A stretch of DNA of 64,000 nucleotides from Cellulomonas cellasea (GTDB lineage Bacteria; Actinomycetota; Actinomycetes; Actinomycetales; Cellulomonadaceae). Positions 36,113-46,032 of this stretch are shown here, piece after piece. The stretch's first letter is position 1, and every line of letters starts with the position of its first letter. The notes under the pieces were generated by a model that saw nothing but the letters and a program-made list of their open reading frames with translations, ran no database searches and was not told the origin of the DNA. The position numbers and the translations under genes are program-made. The DNA lies in assembly GCF_030372105.1 (NCBI RefSeq), contig NZ_JAUDBQ010000007.1, positions 124,001-188,000 of the forward strand, read 5' to 3'.

Positions 36113-39100
36113 TCAGAGACGCCCTGCCGCCCCTCTCAGCCGACCGCCATCATGAACAAGGAAGCCCTCGGTGACAGCGGCGACAACCACGCCGGCCAGA
36201 CGGTCTCGAACGTTGCTGCCGAGCCGCGACCATCCGAAGAGACGGGCCGTCTCCCGCAGCAGTTCCTCCTCGTCGATGCGGAACGCACCGCGCACAACCG
36301 CCACCATCCCGTTCCGAAGCTCTTCGTAAGGAACGTCCGAAGCGTCGCGTGACTCCCCCGGTACGCGGTACCCGGCGTACGAGTTCGGCTCGAGGGCTCG
36401 CGGCCAGGCGACGAGATCGCCGTTCGCGCTCCGCACCACGACCCCGCCGGGCAGCATCCGGAGCATCTGTTCGGCTCGACTCCCCCGCACGCGGGCCAGC
36501 TCGAATCGTCGCGCCGTCACTCGAGCGAGCCGGTCCACCAGGATCGGCCCTTCCGCGTTCACGACGTCCATCATCTCCGCGGTGATGAGCAGAGCAGCGC
36601 GCCTTGTTGTCGCGTCGAGAACGTCGCGCGTGTGCCGCACATCCACAGCGGCAGCGAGGAACTCCGTGTGGTCGGGCTCGAGTTGCAGCGGCGCCTCGAG
36701 GCCAGCCCGCTCGAGAGCTGCTGGCGGCAGCGCCGAGGATCCAGATCCCGAGGCACGGAGTGCGTTGACGGCAGCCGCCGGGGCGTGGGGCGATCCGCCG
36801 ATCCTCGAGTCGCCCTGCACGCCCGGCGAGGCCTGAGCTGTCGGGGCATCGGAGGCCGACGTACCGGTAGTTCTGATCGCTGGCGCGAGCCGATTGCCGT
36901 CATGTGACAGTCCCTCCGCCGTCGTGACGATCGACTGAACGACCGCATCAGCGTCGCGCAGCCACTCAGGAAGCCAGATCCGGGCGACGTCTGCCCAGCC
37001 CATCTGTTCGGTGAGCACTGTGCGCGGCAACCCGTCGCGATCCCCGGCGCTCTCCCTGGCGGCCCATCGTGGGCCGTCGAGAAGCACGGCGAGCCATGGC
37101 GCATCGAGGCCACTGCGGACTGCGAGGTCGATAGTGAAATCGGAGAGGCCCACACCTGCCCGAGTCTCCAGTCCTGCGGCTTCGAGACGTTCGCGAACCT
37201 GCTGCAGGTGCTTGTCACGAACGGGGGCTCTGCGGGTAAGCGCATGCTGGGCGCCGTCACGGGCGAGCAGCAGGTAGTCCTTCAGGTGGGCAAGGCCGAT
37301 CGATCGGGACGACGACAGGTCGAGCTCATGCGGGTCGAAGGACGCGAACACAACAACCTGTTCCTTGGCCCGCGTCACTGCGACATTGAGCCGCTTCTCT
37401 CCTCCTGCCCGGGTTAGCGGTCCCCAGTTGAGTGGCACCTTCCCCTTGGCATCCTTCGCGAACGCCAGCGTGAAGAGCACGACGTCTCGCTCGTCACCCT
37501 GCACGTTCTCCAGGTTCTTAACGAACAACGGCTCATCGGCCTGGCCAAGCGCCTTTGCGATCACCGGATCCGTGTCTGCCCGCTGCTCCAACATGTCCAG
37601 GATCAGATTGCGCTGCTGGGTGTTGAAGGTCACCACACCGATGCTGCGTGATGGGTCGTCACCCAGAAGTCGTGCTACCTCGTCGACCACAGCCTGCGCC
37701 TCGGCACGGTTCACCCGGGCTGCGCGTGCCGAGCCGCCCTCCCATGCTCCGTCCACGCGGCGCAGCTGCACCGCTGGTGCGCCTCCCTCCCGGGGCGGCG
37801 TCGGGAAACTGGCGAGTCGACCCTCATAACTGTGCTCGTTGGAGAAGGCGATCAAGGATTCGTCTCGGGAGCGGTAGTGCCACGAGAGCATCAGGCGCGG
37901 GAGGTTGGACTCCACCGTCTCGCTGAGGATCGAGTCCATGTCGACCGGGACGGGCAGCTCGTCGTCTCCGAGCACTTCCTCGTCATCTCCACCCGAGCCG
38001 GAGGCGGCGAACATCGACGATGGCGGCATCTGCTGCGAGTCGCCGACCACCACCACTGCCTTGCCGCGGCCCATTGCCCCGATCGCCTCGGGCACCCTGA
38101 TCTGCGACGCCTCATCGAAGACGACCACGTCGAATTCCACGGAGTCCGCCGGCAGGAATCTAGCGACAGAGCTCGGGCTCATCAGGAAGCAGGGCGTGAC
38201 CTCCGTGATGATCGGCGCGTAGCGCTGCATGAGCTGCCGGATCGTCAAACCTCCACGGCGCCGGCTGATCTGCTGCCGGAGCTCGCCCACATCTCCGCGC
38301 TGCTGCTGGGCATCGAACGTCCGAGAAGCCACGATGCGCGCGGGCAACTCCTCGACCAGGCGACGCCGAACATCGCCGCCGGTCTCGACAAAGCGCCTGA
38401 CGACGCCGGAGTGCTGGGCCGAGTCGAATCCGACGAGATTCGTCGTCTCAAGCCGCTCTGCGAGGATCTCCAGGGAAACCGCCAGGCGGACCGAGCTCTC
38501 GATGTCGGGCCCGCGCAGCTCGCCGTTGAGCACCCTCGTCTCGAGGTCCTCGAGGCCGAGTTCGCGCAAACGCCGTAGGGCGCTCGCTGACCTCACCCAG
38601 CGCTCCAACTGCACAAATGCCCCATCCACGGCGTCTGCCTGCCAGCTCGCGGCCGTGCGCTCGCGCGCACCACGCCAACCAGAGTCGCGTGTCCACGCCG
38701 CCAGGTCGGCGGGCTCGGCGCGCAGTGTGGCGATCAATGCCTCACGCGCCTGCGCCCATCCTCGGAGCAGCGCCCCGCCGGGACCACCAGACGTCAAGAC
38801 GTCGGCAGTCGCACGGTCGAGGTCCTCGCTGGCGCCGAGCGCCGCCCCGAGTGCGGCGGACGCCTCCCATCCACGCACCCTGCCGGTCAGCCGTGTGAGG
38901 TCTGCCTCCCGGAACGGGTTGAACGACGGCGGCAGGTCGAGGCCAGACAGCGTCCGAACGTACGGAACCAGCCGGGCCAACTCATGCCGTGCTGCCGTCA
39001 GGCCCTGCAAGACGGGAGTCAGCCGCGACAACTCGACAGAGTCGGCGCTCGCCAGGAAGGGCTGCAGCTCCGCGAGGACGGCTGCGCGCGCCTTCTTCTT

Positions 39101-42100
39101 CCCGAAGAACTTTTTGTCTGCGGCGATGGATCGGGCAAGGAGGGCGTCGATGTCTCGCTCGAGCACCTCGGGCGCGAAGCCGGTGACCTGCGCGCCAAAG
39201 GTCGCGCGGCAGTGCTCGACACCGCCGAGCACATCCCCGGCCAGCCGACGCCATTCTGGCGTCACCACGGTCGAGGCCTCACGTGGACCACGCGCGACGC
39301 CCGCCCGCTCGGCATCGAGCCATTCGGCGAGGACGAGCGCCTGGGCTGACGTGTTGGCGAGGCCAGCGAGCCAATTCACTGCGGGCGTTCCCGTCAGGGC
39401 TGTTTCTGCGGCGCGAAGGGAAGCCAGAGCATTCTCGATCGCAGGCCGGTCTAGCCGCTCCCCCGCAGCGAGCGGCCCGGCCAAACGCCACGGCGAGTCC
39501 GCCGGGGCGACCCCGAGGCCCTGCAAGGCGTCACCGAGGTCATGAGCAAGCTCGTACACGTCATCGAGCGGCTGGCCGCCCATCACCAAGGACCGCGGAA
39601 CCGTCAGCTGGGGAACACCATCCGACGCCAACTCGGTCACTTCGAGCACGATCTGACGTGCAGTCCAGGCCGACAGCCCGGCGGGGCCCTCGTCGTGCAG
39701 GTGGCGGGGATAGTGCGACAGGGACTCGACGAGGCTTCGATACGTCGAGCGGAGCGTGCTCCAACTCGCATCGCCCTGCGCCGAGGACTCGAGCGCATTC
39801 TGGAGCTGGCTCCGCACTGCCGACACCGTCTGGTTGGCGCCATGGACGTCGAGGCTGAACGGCGCGAGACCGACAGCGTCAAGTCGGCGCTGGACCACCT
39901 CGAGCGCCGCCTGCTTCTCGGCCACGAAGAGCACCTTCTTGCCCTCGGCGAGGCAGTGCGCGATGAGATTGGTGATGGTCTGCGACTTCCCCGTGCCCGG
40001 AGGCCCTTCAAGGATGAAGGACTTCCCTGCGGCGGCCCAGCGCACTGCTTTGATCTGGGACCCGTCGGCGGGGATGGGGAGATACGTCGTCGCCTCGGCC
40101 GCGTCGTCGTTTGCGGGGGTCTCCACACCGTCATCGAATGGCCTGCCTGGCGTCTCGACGATGTGCCGCACTGCCGGGCGGCGCACTAGGGCCTCCCAAC
40201 TCTGGTCCAGGTCGCGCCACATGCCAAGGGTGGAGAACTGGAAGGTTGCCAGGTGCGCCGTCTCCTCCACATAGAACGAAGTCGCCTTCGCGCGGAGGAG
40301 AGTCGAGCGGATGCTGCGGAACGCGCCATCGAGGTCGATTCCCGAATCGTCGGTCCCCGGATCCACCAGCTCAGGCAACTCGAGCCCGAAGCTGACCCGG
40401 AGTTTCTCCTGCAGGCAGTAGTTCGGCTCCATTTCGCGCGTGTCGTCCCGCTCGATCCGAAACGCCGTGGAGCCGCGGCCCCCGACGAGCCGGACCGGGA
40501 GGAGGAACAAAGGGGCATGTCCCTCCTTGCGCTGCTCGGTCCACCGCAAGGAGCCGAGCGCGAGGTACAGGCTGTCGGTGCCCGTCTCCTCGCGCGCAGT
40601 GGCTGCTCGCCGGAGGAGCGCCTTCAGCTTGGTCGCGTACTCCGTCGCGGTGTGAGCAACGAACACGCGGTGCCCGGCCTGGAGCTCGGAGCGCAGAGTG
40701 TCCGCGTCGACGTCGGCAGCGGTTCGAGAGCCGTGCAGGTGGTGGATCGCGGCAACTTGGTCATTGGGAGAGAGCTCGATCGAGGTTCCGCCGGCAATCA
40801 GGTCTTCGAGGGCGCCCAATGCCGCCGAGGGGATGTGGAGCGTCGATGTCGACGCCGCTTTGAGCTTGAGCAGCGGGTTCGCGTAGGTCATGTCCAGCAG
40901 AGATCGTCGCCATCGCGCGATCCGGGCGGGTGCCGACTCCGCCACAGACGGCGTGCGCGCTGTATCCCCCGAGGGCATGCGGAGCGCCTGGGCAACGGCG
41001 ATCTCCCGCACCGTCTCGACGATGCGGACGTCACCCTCGCGTCGGATCGTGGGCAGCGGACGATACCAACGGTGGGCCGCCCGGACATCGATGAGCGCTT
41101 GCACCTCGTCGAGCCGCGACGTCCACCACCGGCGGGTCTCAGCCCGTGCGGCATCGAAGTCCCGCTGGCTGTCACCGGCGGTCAGCGCTGTGGTCTCGAT
41201 CGCTTCGAACGACTCCGAGTCGGCGATGGTGACGATGCCGCCCCGCTCCTCGACTAGGGCCTCTGGCAGTTGCGTGTCCTCGGTGAGATACCCGCAGAAC
41301 GCATGATTCCGGGTGACCGACAGCACGGGGGCGAGGCCAGCTTGCTCGAGAGCAGCGGCATAGGTGCAGGCAAGGTCGAGACACGTGCCGATGCGGCCGT
41401 CAAGCACCTCGCGGTGGCTACGGATCCTCTGTCCGGTCCCCTCAAACGAGGCTGGCGGTTCCACATACGTGATCTGACGAGCAGCCATCGCGTCGTACAC
41501 GGCCCGCGCGATGCGGTGCGCCCGCTCGGGGCCCGCCTGGTAGCCCTGAAGCGACGGACTGCCTGTCCGCTCCTGGAGCAGCGCGCTCGCCTCACCAAGC
41601 AGTTCGGCGATGGCTGGCTCGTTCGGTCGGACGAACGAGACCAGAGAGTCCGCAGAGCTGCGTGCCCACCACTCGTCGGCGGAGAGGACGCGCACTGTGA
41701 CCTCGTCGCGGTGCACAACCCCACCGCGCTCCACCTCGAGCGTGGCTACCGCGACGGCACTCTCGTCGATTTCGAGGAATGCCGAGGGACTCAACTGCCA
41801 CGCCAGGGCCGCATGCGGGGCCTCCACGCGCTGCCCCGGGCGCACGTCGCCGAGGTGTACCGAGAGCGGGACGGCAATCGCCGAGCGTGAGACGTCGTCC
41901 GGCAGCCGGAGGCTGACCCCGACGCGGACATCCTCGGCCACCACCTCACCACGGTTGTGCACCGCGAGCCGCACCACCGGGCTTGCGCCGTTGTGCACCA
42001 GCGCGTAATTCAACGACTCGTGTGCGAGGACCACCACGTCGAGATCGCCAACGCGGGCGGAGAGCACGACGGTGCCCCGCGGTCCGTCCATTTCCGGCAC

Positions 42101-42625
42101 GCGGACAGCGGTCTGCACCGTGGACGTGGGATCGACAAGCGCCGCAGCGGATATGGGCTCTCCGGCGGCAGTGCCCTCATCCGCACTCGCAGCGGCGACA
42201 GCGTTCTCGTCAGCGGTGCCGAGAACCCTCAGCTCGACCAGTTCAGTGGCCGCCTCCGCGAACCCCAACGACCGGGCGAGCAGCGTCATCGTGTCCAGCG
42301 CGCGGTCCACTTGCGCCTGCTCAAGGCTGATGGTGTGCGCCGCGCGGTTCGACGCCTGGATCAGCTCGTCGATCCACGCTCGCTGCGTGGCGTCGATCTC
42401 AGTGAACACACCCCGCTCGAACCGCACGATGCGCAGCAGAAGTCGCGGGTCGTCCAGGTCCGCACGGAAGGCGCGCCCACGCCGCTCGGACTCCTTCGCC
42501 TCGTACAGCGGAAGCCAGGGAGCACCCGCGACGGACTGCTGCATCCGGACGTCGACGAAGGCCATCAGTCCTGCCGCCAGTACGTCCAGCCCGCGCCCTT
42601 GGCGTTCCTTCTGGGTGAGCTTCAT
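36113..42625 (-). CDS. Giant HEPN / transglutaminase-like / DUF4011 / SF1 helicase / Vsr-like / DUF3320 protein (Hhe-like defence)
   Basis: 2170 residues in one intact frame. Order: a Swt1/HEPN-like helical domain (1-135, N93 and H97 in SNRAAH); beta-rich region; transglutaminase-like domain (~365-480, C415 in GTCLDLA, H441 in RNHAFCG); DUF4011 (~567-700, RWRRSLLDMTYANPLLKLK); SF1 helicase with Walker A GPPGTGKS (874-881), DEAS (1504-1507), GDSQQMPPS, HYRSRDESLI, QGDERDVV and NVAVTRAKE; a Vsr/restriction-like nuclease (~1800-1896, D1833 in IDLAV, D1850 in LLDGP); DUF3320 (~2010-2170). As I recall, HEPN-helicase-Vsr is the make-up of the Hhe antiphage protein. The ATG at 42625 follows AAGGA. 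It sits divergently beside a type I restriction operon, which supports a defence role. Confidence 0.82.
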   Translation of the reverse strand: MKLTQKERQGRGLDVLAAGLMAFVDVRMQQSVAGAPWLPLYEAKESERRGRAFRADLDDPRLLLRIVRFERGVFTEIDATQRAWIDELIQASNRAAHTISLEQAQVDRALDTMTLLARSLGFAEAATELVELRVLGTADENAVAAASADEGTAAGEPISAAALVDPTSTVQTAVRVPEMDGPRGTVVLSARVGDLDVVVLAHESLNYALVHNGASPVVRLAVHNRGEVVAEDVRVGVSLRLPDDVSRSAIAVPLSVHLGDVRPGQRVEAPHAALAWQLSPSAFLEIDESAVAVATLEVERGGVVHRDEVTVRVLSADEWWARSSADSLVSFVRPNEPAIAELLGEASALLQERTGSPSLQGYQAGPERAHRIARAVYDAMAARQITYVEPPASFEGTGQRIRSHREVLDGRIGTCLDLACTYAAALEQAGLAPVLSVTRNHAFCGYLTEDTQLPEALVEERGGIVTIADSESFEAIETTALTAGDSQRDFDAARAETRRWWTSRLDEVQALIDVRAAHRWYRPLPTIRREGDVRIVETVREIAVAQALRMPSGDTARTPSVAESAPARIARWRRSLLDMTYANPLLKLKAASTSTLHIPSAALGALEDLIAGGTSIELSPNDQVAAIHHLHGSRTAADVDADTLRSELQAGHRVFVAHTATEYATKLKALLRRAATAREETGTDSLYLALGSLRWTEQRKEGHAPLFLLPVRLVGGRGSTAFRIERDDTREMEPNYCLQEKLRVSFGLELPELVDPGTDDSGIDLDGAFRSIRSTLLRAKATSFYVEETAHLATFQFSTLGMWRDLDQSWEALVRRPAVRHIVETPGRPFDDGVETPANDDAAEATTYLPIPADGSQIKAVRWAAAGKSFILEGPPGTGKSQTITNLIAHCLAEGKKVLFVAEKQAALEVVQRRLDAVGLAPFSLDVHGANQTVSAVRSQLQNALESSAQGDASWSTLRSTYRSLVESLSHYPRHLHDEGPAGLSAWTARQIVLEVTELASDGVPQLTVPRSLVMGGQPLDDVYELAHDLGDALQGLGVAPADSPWRLAGPLAAGERLDRPAIENALASLRAAETALTGTPAVNWLAGLANTSAQALVLAEWLDAERAGVARGPREASTVVTPEWRRLAGDVLGGVEHCRATFGAQVTGFAPEVLERDIDALLARSIAADKKFFGKKKARAAVLAELQPFLASADSVELSRLTPVLQGLTAARHELARLVPYVRTLSGLDLPPSFNPFREADLTRLTGRVRGWEASAALGAALGASEDLDRATADVLTSGGPGGALLRGWAQAREALIATLRAEPADLAAWTRDSGWRGARERTAASWQADAVDGAFVQLERWVRSASALRRLRELGLEDLETRVLNGELRGPDIESSVRLAVSLEILAERLETTNLVGFDSAQHSGVVRRFVETGGDVRRRLVEELPARIVASRTFDAQQQRGDVGELRQQISRRRGGLTIRQLMQRYAPIITEVTPCFLMSPSSVARFLPADSVEFDVVVFDEASQIRVPEAIGAMGRGKAVVVVGDSQQMPPSSMFAASGSGGDDEEVLGDDELPVPVDMDSILSETVESNLPRLMLSWHYRSRDESLIAFSNEHSYEGRLASFPTPPREGGAPAVQLRRVDGAWEGGSARAARVNRAEAQAVVDEVARLLGDDPSRSIGVVTFNTQQRNLILDMLEQRADTDPVIAKALGQADEPLFVKNLENVQGDERDVVLFTLAFAKDAKGKVPLNWGPLTRAGGEKRLNVAVTRAKEQVVVFASFDPHELDLSSSRSIGLAHLKDYLLLARDGAQHALTRRAPVRDKHLQQVRERLEAAGLETRAGVGLSDFTIDLAVRSGLDAPWLAVLLDGPRWAARESAGDRDGLPRTVLTEQMGWADVARIWLPEWLRDADAVVQSIVTTAEGLSHDGNRLAPAIRTTGTSASDAPTAQASPGVQGDSRIGGSPHAPAAAVNALRASGSGSSALPPAALERAGLEAPLQLEPDHTEFLAAAVDVRHTRDVLDATTRRAALLITAEMMDVVNAEGPILVDRLARVTARRFELARVRGSRAEQMLRMLPGGVVVRSANGDLVAWPRALEPNSYAGYRVPGESRDASDVPYEELRNGMVAVVRGAFRIDEEELLRETARLFGWSRLGSNVRDRLAGVVVAAVTEGFLVHDGGRLRGAAGRL

Positions 42626-42853
42626 CAGTCCTTCACTCCTGTGTGTCGCCGCGTGCGATCGAGGGCGTCGCACCGCGCGGTGAGACAGCCTCTCAGCGCT
42701 GCGCGACCGCTCGACGGACTATCGCCCGAATGGCGTAGCGGAGAGGCGCCAGCCGAGACGGGTACGACGACGCGCGCGTCACGGGAAGGGCGGCGGTCTG
42801 AGGCAGACTGCTCCACAACAACCCCGCACAGCTCAGCAGTGGAGGCACGCCCG

Positions 42854-44845
42854 GTGAACGGCTACAACGACATGGTCGGGTTCATCTGGTCGGTCGCCGA
42901 CCTGCTCCGCGGGGACTACAAGCAGGCGGAGTACGGCAAGGTCATCCTGCCGCTCACCGTCCTGCGGCGGCTGGACTGCGTGCTGGAGCCCACCAAGCCC
43001 GCTGTCCTCGCCAAGGTGAAGACCCTCGGCGAGGGCGTCGGCAACGTCGACCCGATCCTGCGCCGGGCGGCGGGGCAGCCGTTCTACAACGTCTCGCCGC
43101 TGGACTTCCGCGGCCTGCTCGCCGACCCGGAGCACATCGCCCGCTCGCTGCGCCTGTACATCGACGCGTTCTCGCCCGGCGCCGTCGAGGTGCTGGACAA
43201 GTACGGGTTCGACGCCCAGATCACGAAGCTGGACGAGGCCGGGCTGCTGTACCAAGTAGTCGCGCGGTTCGCGGATGTCGACCTGCACCCGGACAAGGTC
43301 ACCAACCTGCAGATGGGCTACCTCTTCGAGGAGCTGATCCGCAAGTTCAGCGAGGCGGGCAACGAGACCGCCGGGGAGCACTTCACCCCGCGCGAGGTCA
43401 TCCGCCTCATGGTCAACCTGCTGCTGGATGACGACGACTCGACCCTCGCAACCCCCGGCATCGTCAAGACCATCTACGACCCCGCCTGCGGGACCGGCGG
43501 CATGCTCTCCACCGCCGAGGACTGGATCCGCGAGCACAACCCCGCCGCGAACCTCGAGCTGTTCGGCCAGGAGCTCAACCCCGAGACCTACGCCGTCTGC
43601 CGTTCGGACATGATGCTCAAGGGCCACAACGCCCAGAACATCGCCCTCGGCAACTCGTTCTCGCACGACGCACACGCAGACAAGTCCTTCGACTACATGC
43701 TCGCCAATCCACCGTTCGGGGTCGAGTGGAAGAAGGTCCAGACGTTTGTCGAGGACGAGGCCGCCCGCGGCTACGCCGGCCGGTTCGGCGCCGGCACCCC
43801 GCGCATCAACGACGGCTCCCTGCTGTTCCTGCAGCACATGATCGCCAAGATGAAGCCGCTCTCCGAGGGCGGCTCCCGCCTGGCGATCGTCTTCAACGGC
43901 TCGCCGCTGTTCACCGGCGCCGCCGGCTCCGGGGAGTCGGAGATCCGCCGCTGGATCTTGGAGAACGACTGGCTCGAGGGCATCGTCGCCCTGCCTGACC
44001 AGCTTTTCTACAACACCGGGATCTCCACATACTTCTGGATCCTCTCCAACCGCAAGCGCCCCGAGCACAAGGGCCAGGTCGTCCTGCTTGACGCACGCGA
44101 CCAGTTCACCAAGATGCGCAAGTCGCTCGGCGACAAGCGCAAGGAGACCTCGCCCGACCAGATCGCGCAGATCACCCGCTGGTACGCCGACGCACTCGAC
44201 ATCGCCGCCGACCCCGAGAGCCCCGACCAAACACGCGTCAAGGTGTTCCCGACGACGGCGTTCGGATACCAGCGCATCACCGTCGAACGCCCTTTGCGCC
44301 TGCGTTTCGAGGTGACCGACGACGTCATCGAGACGGTGCGCGCGAGCAAGCCGTTCCGGGCGCTGGCGGCGGCCGACCAAGACCACCTGGTCACTGCGCT
44401 GGGCACGCTCCTTCCTGATGAAGGCGCCGAGGTCGACGGCAGCACCCGCAAGGCGTTCCAGACAGCGCTCAAGGCCGCGCTCACCGCACACGGTGTGCCG
44501 ACGTCCGCCGCCCTGGACAAGGCACTGTGGGCCGCCGTGTCGGTGCCCGATCCCAAGGGCGAGCTCCAGACCGACCGCCGCGGGAATCCGCTGCCCGACC
44601 CGGACCTGAGGGACAACGAGAACGTCCCGCTCGGCGAGGACGTCGACGACTACATGGCCCGCGAGGTCCTGCCCCACGTCTCCGACGCGTGGATCGACCA
44701 CACCAAGACCAAAATCGGGTACGAGATCCCCTTCACCCGGCACTTCTACGTCTACACGCCGCCGCGGCCGCTCGCGGAGATCGACGCGGAGCTCAAGGCC
44801 CTGGAAGCTGAGATCCAGCGGCTGCTGGGCGAGGTGACGGCGTGA
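42854..44845 (+). CDS. hsdM: Type I restriction-modification DNA methyltransferase subunit
   Basis: 663 residues. N6-adenine methyltransferase of a type I system; it pairs with HsdS and methylates host DNA. Helical N-terminal HsdM domain (1-150), then the SAM-binding motif DPACGTGG (209-216) and catalytic NPPF (285-288). GTG start with GGAGG 8 nt upstream. The C-terminal ~170 residues extend beyond the core and contain ELKALEAEIQRLL, a likely coiled coil for HsdS binding. Lies 228 bases from the divergent Hhe-like gene, and that gap must hold both promoters. First gene of the operon. Confidence 0.95.
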   Translation: MNGYNDMVGFIWSVADLLRGDYKQAEYGKVILPLTVLRRLDCVLEPTKPAVLAKVKTLGEGVGNVDPILRRAAGQPFYNVSPLDFRGLLADPEHIARSLRLYIDAFSPGAVEVLDKYGFDAQITKLDEAGLLYQVVARFADVDLHPDKVTNLQMGYLFEELIRKFSEAGNETAGEHFTPREVIRLMVNLLLDDDDSTLATPGIVKTIYDPACGTGGMLSTAEDWIREHNPAANLELFGQELNPETYAVCRSDMMLKGHNAQNIALGNSFSHDAHADKSFDYMLANPPFGVEWKKVQTFVEDEAARGYAGRFGAGTPRINDGSLLFLQHMIAKMKPLSEGGSRLAIVFNGSPLFTGAAGSGESEIRRWILENDWLEGIVALPDQLFYNTGISTYFWILSNRKRPEHKGQVVLLDARDQFTKMRKSLGDKRKETSPDQIAQITRWYADALDIAADPESPDQTRVKVFPTTAFGYQRITVERPLRLRFEVTDDVIETVRASKPFRALAAADQDHLVTALGTLLPDEGAEVDGSTRKAFQTALKAALTAHGVPTSAALDKALWAAVSVPDPKGELQTDRRGNPLPDPDLRDNENVPLGEDVDDYMAREVLPHVSDAWIDHTKTKIGYEIPFTRHFYVYTPPRPLAEIDAELKALEAEIQRLLGEVTA

Positions 44846-46032
44846 CCATGGCCCGGGCTGGAGTGCCCCTTCGGCACCTCGTAACGTGCCTTGACGGGCG
44901 GCGCGTCCCGCTCAATGCATCCGAGCGCGCCGAGATCCCCGGGGAAATCCCCTATTGGGGCGCAGGGGGCGTCGTCGATCACGTCGCCCGGCCGCTATTT
45001 TCGGAGGCGCTCGTGCTTCTCGGCGAAGACGGTGCACCATTTTTCGAACCGGGCAAGGATGTAGCCCACGTCGTGCATACACCAGTATGGGTAAACAATC
45101 ACATCCATGTTCTGCGGCCGCACCCGAGCGTCGATTCGCGTTACTTAACCTACAGCCTCAACGCCGTCGATTACGCCCAGTACATCTCAGGTTCGACCCG
45201 CGACAAGTTGACGCAGGACGACATGCGGCGCATCACCGTCTGCTTGCCTCCCCTTAATGAGCAGCGCCGCATCGCCGACTTCCTCGACACCGCAACGAAC
45301 CACATCGACCGATCCGCAGCGATCCGTCTTCGTCAAGAGGACCTTGAACTCGAACGCTGGCGATCGGTAGTGGCGGAAACAGCACTGTGCGAAGCGGGTG
45401 ACAACATGCCCCTTAAGCGACTTTTCGAGTCCTCCTTTGCTGGAGCGTGGGGAGGCGATCCGGGTATTGAAGAGACCGACGTGCTGTGCGCTCGCGTAGC
45501 GGACTTTGACCGAGAATACTATCGGGTGACGGCCGCGCCGACGGTGCGTTCGGTCACCCGCCGCGATGCTGCTCGAAAATCCCTTCGGGAAGGCGACATT
45601 CTTCTTGAGAAGTCAGGTGGCACCCAGGCAAAGCCCGTCGGTTGCGCTGTCATGTACGAAGGAGAACCGGGAGCGGTCTGCTCTAATTTCATCCAAGCAC
45701 TGAGGCCGCGTCGTGACGTGAGTGCGCGTTTCGTTGGATACATCATGGGCGCCCTGTATGAAACGCGTCAAAATGGCGCATTCGTGAATCAGACAACCGG
45801 CATTCAGAATCTCGACCTTCCTGCATACATGAGGACCCTTGTGAGGATTCCCTCCCTCAGCGAGCAACTGTCGGCCGTTCACGCCCTCGACGAGATGCGG
45901 TCCCACATCATGTCGACTCGCGCGCTGCTTCACCGCAGCGGCGACCTACTCATCGAGCGACGCCAAGCACTCATCACCGCTGCCGTCACGGGTCAGATCG
46001 ACGTGACGACCACCGGGAGCGCGACACCATGA
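44842..46032 (+). CDS. hsdS: Type I restriction-modification specificity subunit
   Basis: 396 residues. It reads the bipartite target for the methyltransferase and nuclease. Two target-recognition domains with two conserved linkers are visible: PPLNEQRRIADFLDTATNHIDR (in two parts, PPLNEQRRIAD and FLDTATNHIDR) near 135-155, and PSLSEQLSAVHALDEM near 335, then ERRQALITAAVTGQIDV at the end. The start overlaps hsdM by GTGA. Base composition drops: 60-base stretches at 45421 and 45781 have 58% and 48% G+C against 68% in one from hsdM, and codons with A/T third bases are frequent. This suggests acquisition or exchange of the specificity gene. Confidence 0.93.
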   Translation: MTMARAGVPLRHLVTCLDGRRVPLNASERAEIPGEIPYWGAGGVVDHVARPLFSEALVLLGEDGAPFFEPGKDVAHVVHTPVWVNNHIHVLRPHPSVDSRYLTYSLNAVDYAQYISGSTRDKLTQDDMRRITVCLPPLNEQRRIADFLDTATNHIDRSAAIRLRQEDLELERWRSVVAETALCEAGDNMPLKRLFESSFAGAWGGDPGIEETDVLCARVADFDREYYRVTAAPTVRSVTRRDAARKSLREGDILLEKSGGTQAKPVGCAVMYEGEPGAVCSNFIQALRPRRDVSARFVGYIMGALYETRQNGAFVNQTTGIQNLDLPAYMRTLVRIPSLSEQLSAVHALDEMRSHIMSTRALLHRSGDLLIERRQALITAAVTGQIDVTTTGSATP

